The notes under the pieces are model-generated. The model did no database searches. It was not told the origin of the DNA and was given only the letters and a program-made list of their open reading frames with translations. A stretch of 64,000 nt of DNA. Origin: Porticoccaceae bacterium (GTDB taxonomy: Bacteria > Pseudomonadota > Gammaproteobacteria > Pseudomonadales > Porticoccaceae). The DNA lies in the NCBI GenBank assembly GCA_902562425.1, contig CACETF010000001.1, forward strand, positions 1 through 64,000, read 5' to 3'. The position numbers were made by a program, and so were the translations under genes. Of this stretch, positions 19,837 through 28,829 are shown piece after piece; position 1 is the stretch's first letter; every line of letters begins with the position of its first letter.

Positions 19837-20553
19837 ATGGATCAAACAGAAATTAACAAAGCTGACCTGAATGAAGATCAAGACACACTTAGTAGAATTG
19901 ACTCTGAGGTTATGACTAACAAAGCGTTGGTATACACCTCAAGGGCAATGATTGAAGAGAATCGTCTCATGATTCTTAGTAACTACGCCGCATCTTTTAT
20001 GGGAAATCGTCAGTTGGCAAACCAGAATACTGATGACATTTTTAAAAACCGAGAACTTATTTTAAATGGCCACGTTTGTCAAAATGATGTGGAGAAAAAT
20101 TTCATTCAATCACAGACCATTAGGGCCAGACTAGATTATCTAGCCCATCGGTCTAAGCTCAACTCTACGGTTCTGGAGGTAAGTGAACAGATGGCTTCCA
20201 TAAATACACAGCTCATTGAAATAAATAAAAAAATAATGGCTGCCAACGAGTATATAGTGGAGTTTAATTCAAAACAAATAGCTTCTAATTCAGATCTAAT
20301 TGCCGGTGAAGATACACCTGAAAAAGCCACATCGGAGACAAATGGCGCCCTTATTGCCGAAAACAGAAAATCCATGCAGGCCATTATGGCATCGGCTAAA
20401 GCCAATCGTGATCGTATGAATAGCGTTTTAGCTGCGTCTTTGGATAACAGTGACGCGTTGATAGAAAACAAAAGCGAGATAGCGCAGCGCCGTGAAAGTA
20501 TTATGGAAAATAGGGGCGCTATGCTTTCTAACAAGAAGCGTATTATTGGGTAA
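19837..20553 (+). CDS. Asparagine-heptad coiled-coil protein, unknown function
   Basis: 238 residues with an SD (GGAG, 7 nt before the ATG), no signal peptide and no membrane segment. Nearly the whole chain can be laid out in heptads with Asn recurring at one position and hydrophobics at fixed offsets. Examples are NRQLANQ NTDDIFK NRELILN early, and NSDALIE NKSEIAQ RRESIME NRGAMLS at the end. This predicts an elongated helix or coiled coil with a polar Asn layer. One short break (GEDTPEKATSET) splits it at about residue 160. I do not recognise the family. It is followed by a terminator and is apparently monocistronic. Confidence 0.8.
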   Translation: MDQTEINKADLNEDQDTLSRIDSEVMTNKALVYTSRAMIEENRLMILSNYAASFMGNRQLANQNTDDIFKNRELILNGHVCQNDVEKNFIQSQTIRARLDYLAHRSKLNSTVLEVSEQMASINTQLIEINKKIMAANEYIVEFNSKQIASNSDLIAGEDTPEKATSETNGALIAENRKSMQAIMASAKANRDRMNSVLAASLDNSDALIENKSEIAQRRESIMENRGAMLSNKKRIIG

Positions 20554-20578
20554 CTCTATTTTGCTATCTCATATAGAC

Positions 20579-20620
20579 GAGTTTCTGCTGGGTCCAAGCA
20601 GGAACTCTTTGGATTTTATT
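20579..20620 (+). terminator. Rho-independent terminator after the Asn-heptad gene
   Basis: GAGTTTCTGCT (20579-20589) pairs with AGCAGGAACTC (20597-20607), an 11-bp stem with one G-T wobble and a 7-nt loop. A T-rich run (TTTGGATTTTATTT) follows on the plus strand. It sits between convergent genes. Confidence 0.75.
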
Positions 20621-20624
20621 TGCC

Positions 20625-21056
20625 CTATCTCGATCCAGAAAATAGATCAATCAGTTCAAGTGCCGGTTTGTCATAGAAGAGCTCTTTCGCTAGTACTTTT
20701 AGTTGTGTCAATTCACTTCGAGAGCAAGATTTTCCGTTGGCGCGTAGCCAGCTTTCTAAAGCATTTCCCTTCCCACGATTGCCAGATGCTAGAGAGACAT
20801 TGGCGCGGGCATCGCTGACATCACATCCTTCAAGGCGACTGGGACTTTGTCCACGCCGGCTCTTAGTCATAGCGGCCTCAAGTCTGCGCACTTTAGTATT
20901 TGCATCTGCTAATTGTTTGGTAAGGATGTCAACACTATTTTGAAGACGCTTCATTTCTAACGGCTCATGGGATTGTGCGGGCGAAAAACAGAAGACCACA
21001 ATCAGCGACAGCGCAGAAAACCCTCGGCTTCTTTTAAAAGGCGTGATTTTTGTCAA
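20625..21056 (-). CDS. Exported protein with a coiled-coil segment, unknown function
   Basis: About 143 residues. I chose the TTG at 21056 because GAGGTG lies 7 nt upstream; a TTG five codons earlier overlaps that SD. A basic N-terminus is followed by a hydrophobic core (ALSLIVVFCF) and a cleavage-like SPAQS^H site, so it is probably periplasmic. Residues of the heptad-like LQNSVDILTKQL..LEAAM segment predict a short coiled coil. Two cysteines (EGCDVS and KSCSRS) could form a disulfide. No family was recognised. Confidence 0.6.
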   Translation of the reverse strand: MTKITPFKRSRGFSALSLIVVFCFSPAQSHEPLEMKRLQNSVDILTKQLADANTKVRRLEAAMTKSRRGQSPSRLEGCDVSDARANVSLASGNRGKGNALESWLRANGKSCSRSELTQLKVLAKELFYDKPALELIDLFSGSR

Positions 21057-21979
21057 GTTGAAGCACCTCAAATTTTTGTGGGCAACGTTACATTTATCCT
21101 AGTCAACCTTTTAATCGGAAGACTTAGCTAATACTTTAGCGCACACCCATAATCAATTAAACAAATTAGTATAATACTGCGAGGTCAAGACTATCGGCTC
21201 TGATTTTAAATAGACAGCGCTTTCTAAGCTAGAGCAGATTTCTATCTGTATCTTCTGTCGTAGCGCAGATGAATTAGTGGATGGGGTTATGACAACTCCG
21301 AGGCAGATCAAGAATTTTTCGCTGATAGTAATACCAAGTTAAATATCTTGTTTTGGTTATTGAGATCCAACTCGATTATTGCAAAGACTTCCGCGGTTTG
21401 ATGTTGATTGTGTATGTCAGTTGTTGTAGCTTGCGATTCTGAGAAGTTTGTAAGAGTTAAACATTGTGCATGTTACTAGCACGCCACAGTTGCTTGCGGT
21501 TCCCCTTTTTGGTTATTTTCTCATATGAATAAAGCTTGAAAACATGTAAATTAGCACAATACCAATCACCGCAGCATAATCTAGGTCCCATATAAATTTA
21601 ACGGATCAAACGATGGAAACAAGCGTAATTCCCAATTCAAACCAAATTGCGTATGTTATTCTGAGCGGAATCTCTTGAAGAACTAGAGTCAAAAAATAGA
21701 GCGAACACGTATATCCAGCTAAAGCGAAAACGAATGGTATGATCCTTGAGAATTCCTCAGATTATTTCAATTCGTTGGCAGAAAACACTTCTGCTATGGT
21801 TGCAACGATCAAATGCAAGCTTGGTGTGGTTGTACTCCATTTGAGTAATCTTTCTTTTATTATTTTGACTTCGAGCTTATTTCAAATATTACCGATCAAC
21901 GTTATATTTGCAACTGATAAATGCTTTTATGGTGAGGTTAAACTTAAATTCCCCAACGGAAATTTAAATCTTTCTCTAA
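21057..21979. other. 900-base stretch without a recognisable gene
   Basis: AT-rich sequence between an exported-protein gene (minus) and the lipoate-ligase-like gene (plus). An 85-codon plus-strand ORF (21739-21996) overlaps the following gene by 17 nt. It has a hydrophobic middle, but no SD and no family resemblance; it may be chance or decayed coding sequence. No terminator, tRNA or repeat was identified. Confidence 0.5.
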
Positions 21980-22705
21980 ATGGACAACATAAGTAATTGG
22001 GTCTCAAATCTCAAGGTCATAACAAGCTCTATTCAAGCTCTTGAACAGGAGCGGGTTTTGTTTTCAGATGTTTCTTCGGGAAAATTTTCGACTGCGCTCA
22101 GTATTTGGACCACCAGTCGCTCGCTTGTTGTCCCTCGCCGCTTTACACACAATTCTAATTTCGCTAGAGCCAAAAAAAAATCGAGGGAAAGAGGCTGGCC
22201 GGTTGTTGTTCGCGATAGCGGAGGAGGTGTAACCCCCCAGGGTGATGGAATTTTAAATATTACTTATGCTTATGTTTGTGATCGACATCCTTCTATTTCT
22301 GAGGTTTATGATGAAATATGTGATCCGGTTATTCGCTTGGCAAATGAATTTGGCGAGAAAGCAAGTTGCGGCTATGTTAATGGCAGTTTTTGTGACGGCC
22401 AATATAATGTGGTTTGCCGGGCACGCAAGCTTGCAGGTACTGCACAGCGAAGATCAAGGCAGAGAGGTCCCGCATCCAGAGCGGTATTATTTGCGCACGC
22501 CTTGGTTTTAGTTGACCATGACTTGGTATCGAGCACGTATGCACTGAATCAGTTATACCAAGACCTTGGCGATCAGTTGACAGTAGATGCCGAAGCTCAC
22601 GTTAATCTTAATAATCTTTCCGAGGAATTACCTACTCGATCGATGGAGGAGGTTGCCTATTTCTTTTATCAACAATATTCTAAGTTTCTCTCAAAATTTT
22701 GCTGA
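21980..22705 (+). CDS. Lipoate/octanoate-protein ligase-like protein (BPL_LplA_LipB fold)
   Basis: 241 residues. RDSGGGVTPQGDGILNITYAY matches the substrate-binding RR.SGGG...D.GNLN block of LplA/LipM-type enzymes. A later stretch gives G..DGQYNVVCRARKLAGTAQRR, where the Lys in RKLAGTAQ sits at the position of the conserved catalytic/lipoyl-adenylate lysine. HALVLVDHDL follows as the strand of the core sheet. Such enzymes attach lipoyl or octanoyl groups to dehydrogenase E2 and GcvH domains. The first Arg of the canonical RR is V-V here, so activity or substrate may differ. No partner gene is adjacent. Confidence 0.75.
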   Translation: MDNISNWVSNLKVITSSIQALEQERVLFSDVSSGKFSTALSIWTTSRSLVVPRRFTHNSNFARAKKKSRERGWPVVVRDSGGGVTPQGDGILNITYAYVCDRHPSISEVYDEICDPVIRLANEFGEKASCGYVNGSFCDGQYNVVCRARKLAGTAQRRSRQRGPASRAVLFAHALVLVDHDLVSSTYALNQLYQDLGDQLTVDAEAHVNLNNLSEELPTRSMEEVAYFFYQQYSKFLSKFC

Positions 22706-22809
22706 GCTGTTTGGTCGCTTGATGTTCTTTGCTTAATGTTGGACGATGGTATATTAGCTTAATGAACATTGGTATTTATGCAGAGTAAACAGATTCATTG
22801 AGGGAAATT

Positions 22810-24141
22810 ATGGTGATCTTGGATAATGAAGATAATATGAAGGCTGATTTAACTCGTCGCATCATTATTGCTATGTTACTAGGGTTGTTTGTTGGTGTTC
22901 TGCTAAATTTTGCGATGCAGAAAGAATTATTTTCAAGAGCGATCACTGAGCAAATTGACTTATACCTCGTATCGGGGTTGTTTGATACCGTGGGTCAAAT
23001 ATTTGTTCGCACTCTAAAACTTATGGTGGTACCACTAGTGTTTGTGTCATTGCTTTGTGGTACCGCATCTTTGGGCAGTAATGCAAAAATGGGTTTGCTG
23101 GCGGGTAAATCTGTCGCTCTATATATGGTCACCACCGCTTTGGCTATATCAATTGCGTTAGTTTTAGCGATATTTATGGCGCCGGGTCACGGAATAGACT
23201 TGTTAGAGACGTCAAATTTTTCGGCAGCAGAGGCTCCAGAGCTGAAAACTACCTTGATCAATATTTTCCCGAGTAACCCAGTTGCTGCGATGGCAGACGG
23301 GCAAGTTTTGCAAGTGATTGTTTTCGCAGTGTTGATGGGTTTTGCATTAGCTCATATGGGGAGTTCTGGAAATAGACTACTAGGCTTCTTCAAGGATATT
23401 AATACCTTGATCATGAAAATGGTATTACTACTTATGCAGCTGGCGCCACTGGGTATCTTTTGTCTGCTAGCAAAACTGTTCACCGGCCTAGGAATAGGCG
23501 TGATTGTCAGTTTGGCATCCTATTTTTTTACAGTTGTATTCGCTCTTTTATTGCATTGTTTTGGAATATACGCAATGTTACTGAGAGCTATCACTGGGTT
23601 GAACCCTAAAATTTTTTTTATGCATATGCGATCACCCATGACATTTGCCTTCAGCACGGCTTCCAGCGCCGCAACAATGCCAGTTACTTTGAGGGCGGTG
23701 GAACATGATGTTGGCGTTGATAATCGTGTGGCATCTTTCACTGTTCCGTTGGGCGCAACGATCAACATGGATGGCACGGCCATTATGCAGGGTGTAGCGA
23801 CTGTGTTTATATCGCAGGCATACAACATCGATCTGAGTTTGGAGGCATATCTAATGGTTATTTTAACCGCCACGTTGGCATCTATAGGGACTGCTGCTGT
23901 CCCTGGTGTGGGTTTGGTTATGCTTGTCATGGTGCTCAATCAAGTGGGCCTTCCGGTTGAAGGTATCGGATTAATTATCGGGGTAGATCGTCTTTTGGAT
24001 ATGCTTCGAACCGCCGTGAATGTCGCAGGAGACGGAACTGTAAGCACTTGTGTTGCGCACAGTGAAGGGCTCCATAATCGAAGTCTTTTTTATCAGGTTG
24101 AGACTGGAAAATCTACAACACGAGATATCAATAAGTTATGA
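22810..24141 (+). CDS. Dicarboxylate/amino acid:cation symporter (DAACS, GltP/DctA type)
   Basis: Glutamate/aspartate or C4-dicarboxylate Na+/H+ symporter of the inner membrane, 443 residues from the ATG at 22810 (GAGGGAA 5 nt upstream; the frame extends to a TTG at 22798 without SD). Family marks are the serine-rich hairpin AFSTASSAATMPVT, the NMDGTA motif in VPLGATINMDGTAIMQG, and the second hairpin TLASIGTAAVPGVGLVML, with GVDRLLDMLRTAVNVAGD near the end carrying the substrate-binding Asp. It overlaps the next gene in an ATGA junction. Confidence 0.92.
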   Translation: MVILDNEDNMKADLTRRIIIAMLLGLFVGVLLNFAMQKELFSRAITEQIDLYLVSGLFDTVGQIFVRTLKLMVVPLVFVSLLCGTASLGSNAKMGLLAGKSVALYMVTTALAISIALVLAIFMAPGHGIDLLETSNFSAAEAPELKTTLINIFPSNPVAAMADGQVLQVIVFAVLMGFALAHMGSSGNRLLGFFKDINTLIMKMVLLLMQLAPLGIFCLLAKLFTGLGIGVIVSLASYFFTVVFALLLHCFGIYAMLLRAITGLNPKIFFMHMRSPMTFAFSTASSAATMPVTLRAVEHDVGVDNRVASFTVPLGATINMDGTAIMQGVATVFISQAYNIDLSLEAYLMVILTATLASIGTAAVPGVGLVMLVMVLNQVGLPVEGIGLIIGVDRLLDMLRTAVNVAGDGTVSTCVAHSEGLHNRSLFYQVETGKSTTRDINKL

Positions 24142-24515
24142 TGACTATGGCTGGTGGTTCAGGGTTGCTCAAAAGCGAGGCGTTCATGAAAAACAAGCAT
24201 TTGTTATTTTTACTAGTGCTCCCTTTCGATGGGTTCACCACCGAACCACAGGAAATTGTAAGTGGAAACATCGCGAAGTGGGTGACGTACGGAGCAGCTG
24301 CTGCGGTAGTTAGGAGAGAGCTTCTGGAGAAAAACTTAAGTTTTCCATATATGGATGTGCCTTTTGTGGAGCAGGGAACCATGCCGGTAAACTTTTCCGA
24401 CTTAGGTGCCTGTGAAGTAGATAGCCAAGTATTTGTTTTATCGGACCGCACAATCGTGCAATACCTCAATCTTTGCAATGGTGAGATTATTGCTGAAAGA
24501 AGCTATGCCCGCTAG
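24138..24515 (+). CDS. Small protein translationally coupled to the DAACS carrier, unknown
   Basis: 125 residues from an ATG that overlaps the carrier's TGA (ATGA). A second in-frame Met (MKNKHLLFLLVLPFDGF) would begin a signal-peptide-like N-terminus, giving about 109 residues. The rest has no recognised domain, and contains two cysteines (GACEVD and NLCNGE). The coupling suggests a partner or regulator of the transporter, which is inference. It is convergent with the next gene after 16 nt. Confidence 0.5.
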   Translation: MMTMAGGSGLLKSEAFMKNKHLLFLLVLPFDGFTTEPQEIVSGNIAKWVTYGAAAAVVRRELLEKNLSFPYMDVPFVEQGTMPVNFSDLGACEVDSQVFVLSDRTIVQYLNLCNGEIIAERSYAR

Positions 24516-24531
24516 TACTTTGGTTCCATTG

Positions 24532-25059
24532 CTAGTATCGTTGTGCTTTATTAAGTTGTCTCAACCTTTCATTTGCCTCGCGTCTACTTAGTTTTTTATA
24601 TTGATTCCAGTTTGTACTTGTTTTGAAATTTTTCTCAGTCTTTTCGAAGGCGTTCCGCAACCCTTCAATTAACGGTGCGTACATCATATTCCAGTTATCG
24701 TACCCTTCCCGAATAGTATCAAAATAGTAGCCGGAGGGAGGCTCTAATCCAAATCCTGGATTCATCACATACACAAAACAATCTACTGATTTATTAGCTG
24801 TATGCACTTTAATATTTTGCTTTCGATAAAGTGTTGGATAATCCTCATATATATCTAAAGAATCTTCACATGCAGGCGTAGTTTTGTAGATGCCCACTGG
24901 CACTGAGCTATTTTTCGATGGAACTATATCAGCGACCCCTTTAAAGCATAATCTCCAACCGAATAGATTCCCCATCGATATTGATTTGGCAAGAGGGCAT
25001 CTCTGTCTCATCTGTCGAACGTTTAGATTGGAACCGTAGGCTGCGTAAAACTTTATCAT
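24532..25059 (-). CDS. Gamma-glutamylcyclotransferase-like (GGCT/AIG2 fold) protein
   Basis: 175 residues. The N-terminal YAAYGSNL is the signature substrate loop of the family, and YEDYP in LDIYEDYPTLYRK carries the Glu expected to act as acid/base. Known members release 5-oxoproline from gamma-glutamyl peptides or amines. The C-terminal 40 residues are basic (KKLSRREANERLRQ) and beyond the usual domain. It stands alone, facing the DAACS operon tail to tail. Confidence 0.78.
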   Translation of the reverse strand: MIKFYAAYGSNLNVRQMRQRCPLAKSISMGNLFGWRLCFKGVADIVPSKNSSVPVGIYKTTPACEDSLDIYEDYPTLYRKQNIKVHTANKSVDCFVYVMNPGFGLEPPSGYYFDTIREGYDNWNMMYAPLIEGLRNAFEKTEKNFKTSTNWNQYKKLSRREANERLRQLNKAQRY

Positions 25060-25396
25060 TTGTGGTTGGCTTTATCTCTGCAAGAGGTATCTCTATAGGT
25101 TATTTATTTATAGTTTAGTCGTTAAATAAATGAAAAACATGAATAATTAAGCATGAGGATGGCAAAAATAATGACTAAAAATTACTTTGTACCTATTTAA
25201 TTTTATCGATCTGGCCTAATATTAAGTAATTACAAAGGTCGGTAAACATAATTCAATCTTTTCTGGGTTGGTTGAATTTATTAGTAAAAGTGTTTTGACT
25301 CTTAGTTGATTAATGTTTGTACCTATGACCAGCGCTCGAAATTGAGCGAAAGCAAAAATTAAAGGCTAATAAAATACGTGTCGTTGAGGGTATCTG
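25060..25396. other. AT-rich divergent intergenic region
   Basis: Lies between divergently transcribed genes and so should hold both promoters. GAGG stands 8 nt before the ATG at 25397. No operator-like repeat or RNA was recognised. Confidence 0.5.
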
Positions 25397-26995
25397 ATGG
25401 CAGAAAAACTGACGAAAATGAAATTAGATGACTATATGGTCCTGAAAAAAATGACCAAGGAGCAAGTGTTTCAAGCGATATCGAGAAAAGAAATCTCAGG
25501 TAGCTTTGTAGCTGGTGAGTGGATGATTTTCGACAATGGAATAGATGTCTCTGTGGGCTCATCAGAAGCTGACCAAAAAGTTGATAATCATGTTAATTTG
25601 CGACTAGAGAGAGAAAAAGAGGAAGCTATCGCAAAGATCGCGATGGCTCAAACGATGGCAAAGACGGCGCAAACAGAGGCGCGGAACTCCTCAGATAAAA
25701 AAACAAAGGCAACCAAAAAAAAAGGCAATGATTCTTTAAGTGACAAGAGATCTCCTTCCACGCGTGAGGGACGTAAGTCGGAGGTGTTGAGGGCCCCAAT
25801 AACTGATGCTTTTGACACAAAAGCTGGCCCGCTGGTTAGCGGAAAGGTAGATCTCAGGAAATCGGGAATGGCAGAGTCGATTCTGGCGGAAGCGCGTGAG
25901 TTGGCTCTCGGTAGTCAGTCTAAAGCTTCACCACCTGCAAACACCCCGACTCAAAGTAGCAGTTTTGCCGAAGGGATTCTTGCCGAGGCGCGCGACTTGG
26001 CCAAATTACATGATGAGATTGCTGTAACTGGTAATCAGATTGAGTTAGACGCTAAAAATGTCCCAAGTCGGAAGAGAAAAAAACCTCCCACTTTTATTGC
26101 GAGACAGTTTGAGGATAATGCTGATGAGGGCAAAGAGGAAGAGCGCTGGAAAACCAAGATAGACGAGTACATCTTGGAGAAGGGCATCAACATGCAGGAT
26201 GCGTTCAAACTCATTACCCAGAAAAAAGTGGATGGGCAATTTATTAATGGTTCCTGGTACATAATAGATAATGATGAAGAGCATGAAGAAAGAAAAGCTT
26301 CAGCGGCAGCGAGTGCTGCGCTAGCAGAACAAAAGCTTAAAGCGGAGGAGGTGCGTCGGGAGGCCCAAAGGCGCCAAGAGGCTCGAGGAAAGATTAAAAT
26401 CGGCGATTATATGTTAGAGCATGGCCTTGAAAAGGAACAGGTTTTTAAGTTGATTCAAGATAAGTCTATTGAAGGATCCTTCTCGAATGGTGAGTGGTAC
26501 ATTTTAGAGAGTTTAGAGGATGTTTTAATTCGCGAGAAAGAGGCAGAAACTGAGTCAGAAGCATTGGCTGTGATCGAGAGAAAAAAAGAAGAAGCCTATA
26601 AAGAGAGAAAGCACGAGGCAGATTTGCAAGATGGTCTCAATGAAGAGCAGCGGGCTAGGGCTTTGACTATGCCTTTCATTACCGATGCACAGTTTGCCGA
26701 TAGAACAATCTTAAGAACAATCGGCGTTGTACAAGGGAGTACAGTTAGATCTAAAAGCCTTCCCGCAGAGTTAAGTACCAAACATATAACCCTCCCGGGG
26801 GCAGAGTTGGTGGCTTTCACCGCAGACTTGTCGGAGGCTAGAGCACAAGCAATAGATCGGATGAGAGTTCAAGCTTTCGTTCAGGGGGCGAACGCAATTG
26901 TTTCCACTCACTTTAACACATCTATGATCGATTTAGGGGCGACCGAAATACTGGTTTATGGGACCGCAGTTGTTGTTGCTACGGCGACGATTTAA
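25397..26995 (+). CDS. Three-module excisionase-like repeat protein fused to a YbjQ (DUF74) domain
   Basis: 532 residues, cytoplasmic. A module of about 40 residues occurs three times, near residues 8-48, 251-292 and 331-373. Its pattern is (L/I)DDYM...MT(K/E)EQVF..I..K.I.GSF..GEW.I, reminiscent of excisionase/MerR-type helix-turn-helix domains. Between the first two are charged, low-complexity segments and a duplicated SILAEARELA / GILAEARDLA helix. After the third comes an acidic coiled-coil-like stretch. Residues of about 425-532 form a YbjQ-like domain (GVVQGSTVRS...DRMRVQAFVQGANAIVSTHFNTS..ATEILVYGTAVVV). YbjQ is a small multimeric domain of unknown function. I do not know this architecture. 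Confidence 0.8.
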   Translation: MAEKLTKMKLDDYMVLKKMTKEQVFQAISRKEISGSFVAGEWMIFDNGIDVSVGSSEADQKVDNHVNLRLEREKEEAIAKIAMAQTMAKTAQTEARNSSDKKTKATKKKGNDSLSDKRSPSTREGRKSEVLRAPITDAFDTKAGPLVSGKVDLRKSGMAESILAEARELALGSQSKASPPANTPTQSSSFAEGILAEARDLAKLHDEIAVTGNQIELDAKNVPSRKRKKPPTFIARQFEDNADEGKEEERWKTKIDEYILEKGINMQDAFKLITQKKVDGQFINGSWYIIDNDEEHEERKASAAASAALAEQKLKAEEVRREAQRRQEARGKIKIGDYMLEHGLEKEQVFKLIQDKSIEGSFSNGEWYILESLEDVLIREKEAETESEALAVIERKKEEAYKERKHEADLQDGLNEEQRARALTMPFITDAQFADRTILRTIGVVQGSTVRSKSLPAELSTKHITLPGAELVAFTADLSEARAQAIDRMRVQAFVQGANAIVSTHFNTSMIDLGATEILVYGTAVVVATATI

Positions 26996-27076
26996 AATCT
27001 ATCGATTTTACAGACTAAAGGGCATATCAATTCACACTATCAGAGCTCGGTCAATATGGTGTTTTCGCCGGTTATG

Positions 27077-27102
27077 TATAAGTGAATCGTGGTTCACTTA
27101 TA
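27077..27102. terminator. Perfect inverted repeat between convergent genes
   Basis: TATAAGTGAA (27077-27086), loop TCGTGG, TTCACTTATA (27093-27102), a perfect 10-bp stem. It overlaps the stop codon of the minus-strand lipoprotein gene and lies about 80 nt after the YbjQ-fusion gene. The stem is AT-rich with only a modest T-run on the plus side, so it is a weak terminator candidate or an operator. Confidence 0.45.
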
Positions 27103-27531
27103 ATCTCTTTCGCACCTTGCCAGACCACCCTCCATGGCTGATAAGTAAGTCTTTTCGCGATTTGTGATCGAGGTTTTTAATGTTTCAACTTCAGAGAGAA
27201 TTGCGGTATATTTTGATCTGTTAATTTCTCCGTCTATAAGTTGTTCACGAGCAGAATACTCTTGAGTGAGCGTCTCTAAGATTTTGTTAGAAAGTTTTTT
27301 GGGAACCGCTTTTAACATACATTTCCAATACTCGTCTAATTTGGATGGGTCGTCAGACGCTGGGGGCTTTTTTTTAAGATCTTGTATACCGGAGATACCT
27401 CCTAATCTGTAGAAAAGGTAGAGTTTTGGAGCGTCTAATCCTGAGGATATCTCGGGGATTGACGAGGAGCCAGCTCCACCGCCGCACGCTGCTGACAGCA
27501 TGAATATAAATATTAATATTACTCGAGCCAT
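27094..27531 (-). CDS. Small lipoprotein, unknown function
   Basis: 145 residues. N-terminal MARVILIFIFMLSAACGGG is a lipoprotein signal with lipobox SAAC; the following Gly-rich linker fits outer-membrane sorting. The mature part is helical and basic with one further Cys (YWKCML) and a C-terminal CERDYK. No family was recognised. Confidence 0.65.
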   Translation of the reverse strand: MARVILIFIFMLSAACGGGAGSSSIPEISSGLDAPKLYLFYRLGGISGIQDLKKKPPASDDPSKLDEYWKCMLKAVPKKLSNKILETLTQEYSAREQLIDGEINRSKYTAILSEVETLKTSITNREKTYLSAMEGGLARCERDYK

Positions 27532-27848
27532 TGTATTACCCTTTTGTAATTTATTATTAGGATACCCGATTACTCGTAACTTATACTATTTATTGTGCTT
27601 ATGAGGCCTTTTTTTAATTTTTTAGTGATCATATAGCACCATATTTTTTTGCTACATTAATTATCTGTTTTTTAAATTACCTATCAGAGCATATTTTTGA
27701 GCACTTTAAAGAGCAAAAATTATATGCTTGTAAAAGTTTTGAGGGCATTAAATTTGGATATCTTAGAAGCTTTTATCGACCGAGTAGCGAAGTATTTTGC
27801 TACTATTCGTTGTCAGGGTTTTAAACTGTTGGCTCATTGAGGTTAGAT
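27532..27848. other. AT-rich divergent intergenic region
   Basis: Separates the lipoprotein gene (minus) from a membrane-protein gene (plus). It holds both promoters by position. Very AT-rich with T-runs on the plus strand around 27600-27660; no clear hairpin or RNA gene was seen. Confidence 0.45.
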
Positions 27849-28829
27849 TTGAGAGTTTTTTTTTATAACGTAAGGAATTTTTTTGGCAAGGTAGGAAGCG
27901 GTCGAGCAGAGTTCACTCTTTTGATTTTCGTTGGCTTGGCCATGGCTTTTCTTGTTTTTGATATATCAAACTATTTTATAAATTTTGTTCACCCTGAGGT
28001 ATGGGTAATCATCTATGAATTTCTTAATCAACTCTTCAGCGGTTGGTATCTTGTGGTTGATACATTTGCGCCACCATCAAATAATTTGCGGCTAGTTTTT
28101 CAAATCCTTCTATCATTTGTTGTATGTATCCCTTTTTTAGGAGGTTATCTTTTTCTTCGTAATAAGGTAATTGATGAAAATGTTTACTTAAATAATTTCA
28201 ATTGCTTTGATGATGTATATCGATTTCAAAGTGGAGATCTGAAAGTATTCTCTCTTACGGATAAACCAGTTGAGCCGAGATGCTTAAATGGAAATTTAAT
28301 TTGCATATTAGATCGGTTCTTTATGCTTATTCCAGACTCTGACAGCATTATATGGTCACTTGGGTCTGCTGGCACGGAGGAACATAAAGTAGAACCCAGT
28401 GTCACAATTTTTTGCGCCCTTGGAGGCTCTGAAGTGGCATGCCGTTTGATTGTTGTAGAGGATCGAAGTGACCCGATGCGGGTCAAATATCTGGGAGGTG
28501 GTAATCTCACCGATATAAAGAGCATAATTCGTTCCAATGTCGCGAAATTAGAGGGCGTCAAAGAATGCCTCCTACGCTCATCGCAGTTAATGACCGTTAA
28601 CAAAAGACACCAACTGGCATACAAGGCGATGTTGATGATGGACGATGGCGAATACACGGTGTTGGGGAGTTATTTGACTCTGCATAAAAAGTCGTATGAG
28701 TTGCTGCTTTTGACTCCGCCTGGGGAGCTTAATAAAGGTTTGAAGTCTGCCATGATTCGGACAATCAATAATATAAAGGTCAAGGGTTTCGGGTCCTTGA
28801 ATGAGTTTGAGTTATTCAAAGGCCCATAA
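27849..28829 (+). CDS. Membrane protein with a cytoplasmic C-terminal domain, unknown
   Basis: About 326 residues. No ATG is available at the 5' end; TTG at 27849 has GAGG 6 nt upstream, and another TTG lies at 27837. The N-terminal third holds three hydrophobic segments (FTLLIFVGLAMAFLVF, the Trp/Tyr-rich VIIYEFLNQLFSGWYLVV, and LVFQILLSFVVCIPFLGGYLFL). The remainder is a soluble domain of some 200 residues without recognised motifs. It is not obviously co-transcribed with neighbours. Confidence 0.6.
   Translation: MRVFFYNVRNFFGKVGSGRAEFTLLIFVGLAMAFLVFDISNYFINFVHPEVWVIIYEFLNQLFSGWYLVVDTFAPPSNNLRLVFQILLSFVVCIPFLGGYLFLRNKVIDENVYLNNFNCFDDVYRFQSGDLKVFSLTDKPVEPRCLNGNLICILDRFFMLIPDSDSIIWSLGSAGTEEHKVEPSVTIFCALGGSEVACRLIVVEDRSDPMRVKYLGGGNLTDIKSIIRSNVAKLEGVKECLLRSSQLMTVNKRHQLAYKAMLMMDDGEYTVLGSYLTLHKKSYELLLLTPPGELNKGLKSAMIRTINNIKVKGFGSLNEFELFKGP

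Noticed and set aside
21739-21996. 85-codon plus-strand ORF before the lipoate-ligase-like gene
   Set aside because: No SD, no recognised domain and an overlap with the next gene; kept only as a remark in the gap entry.
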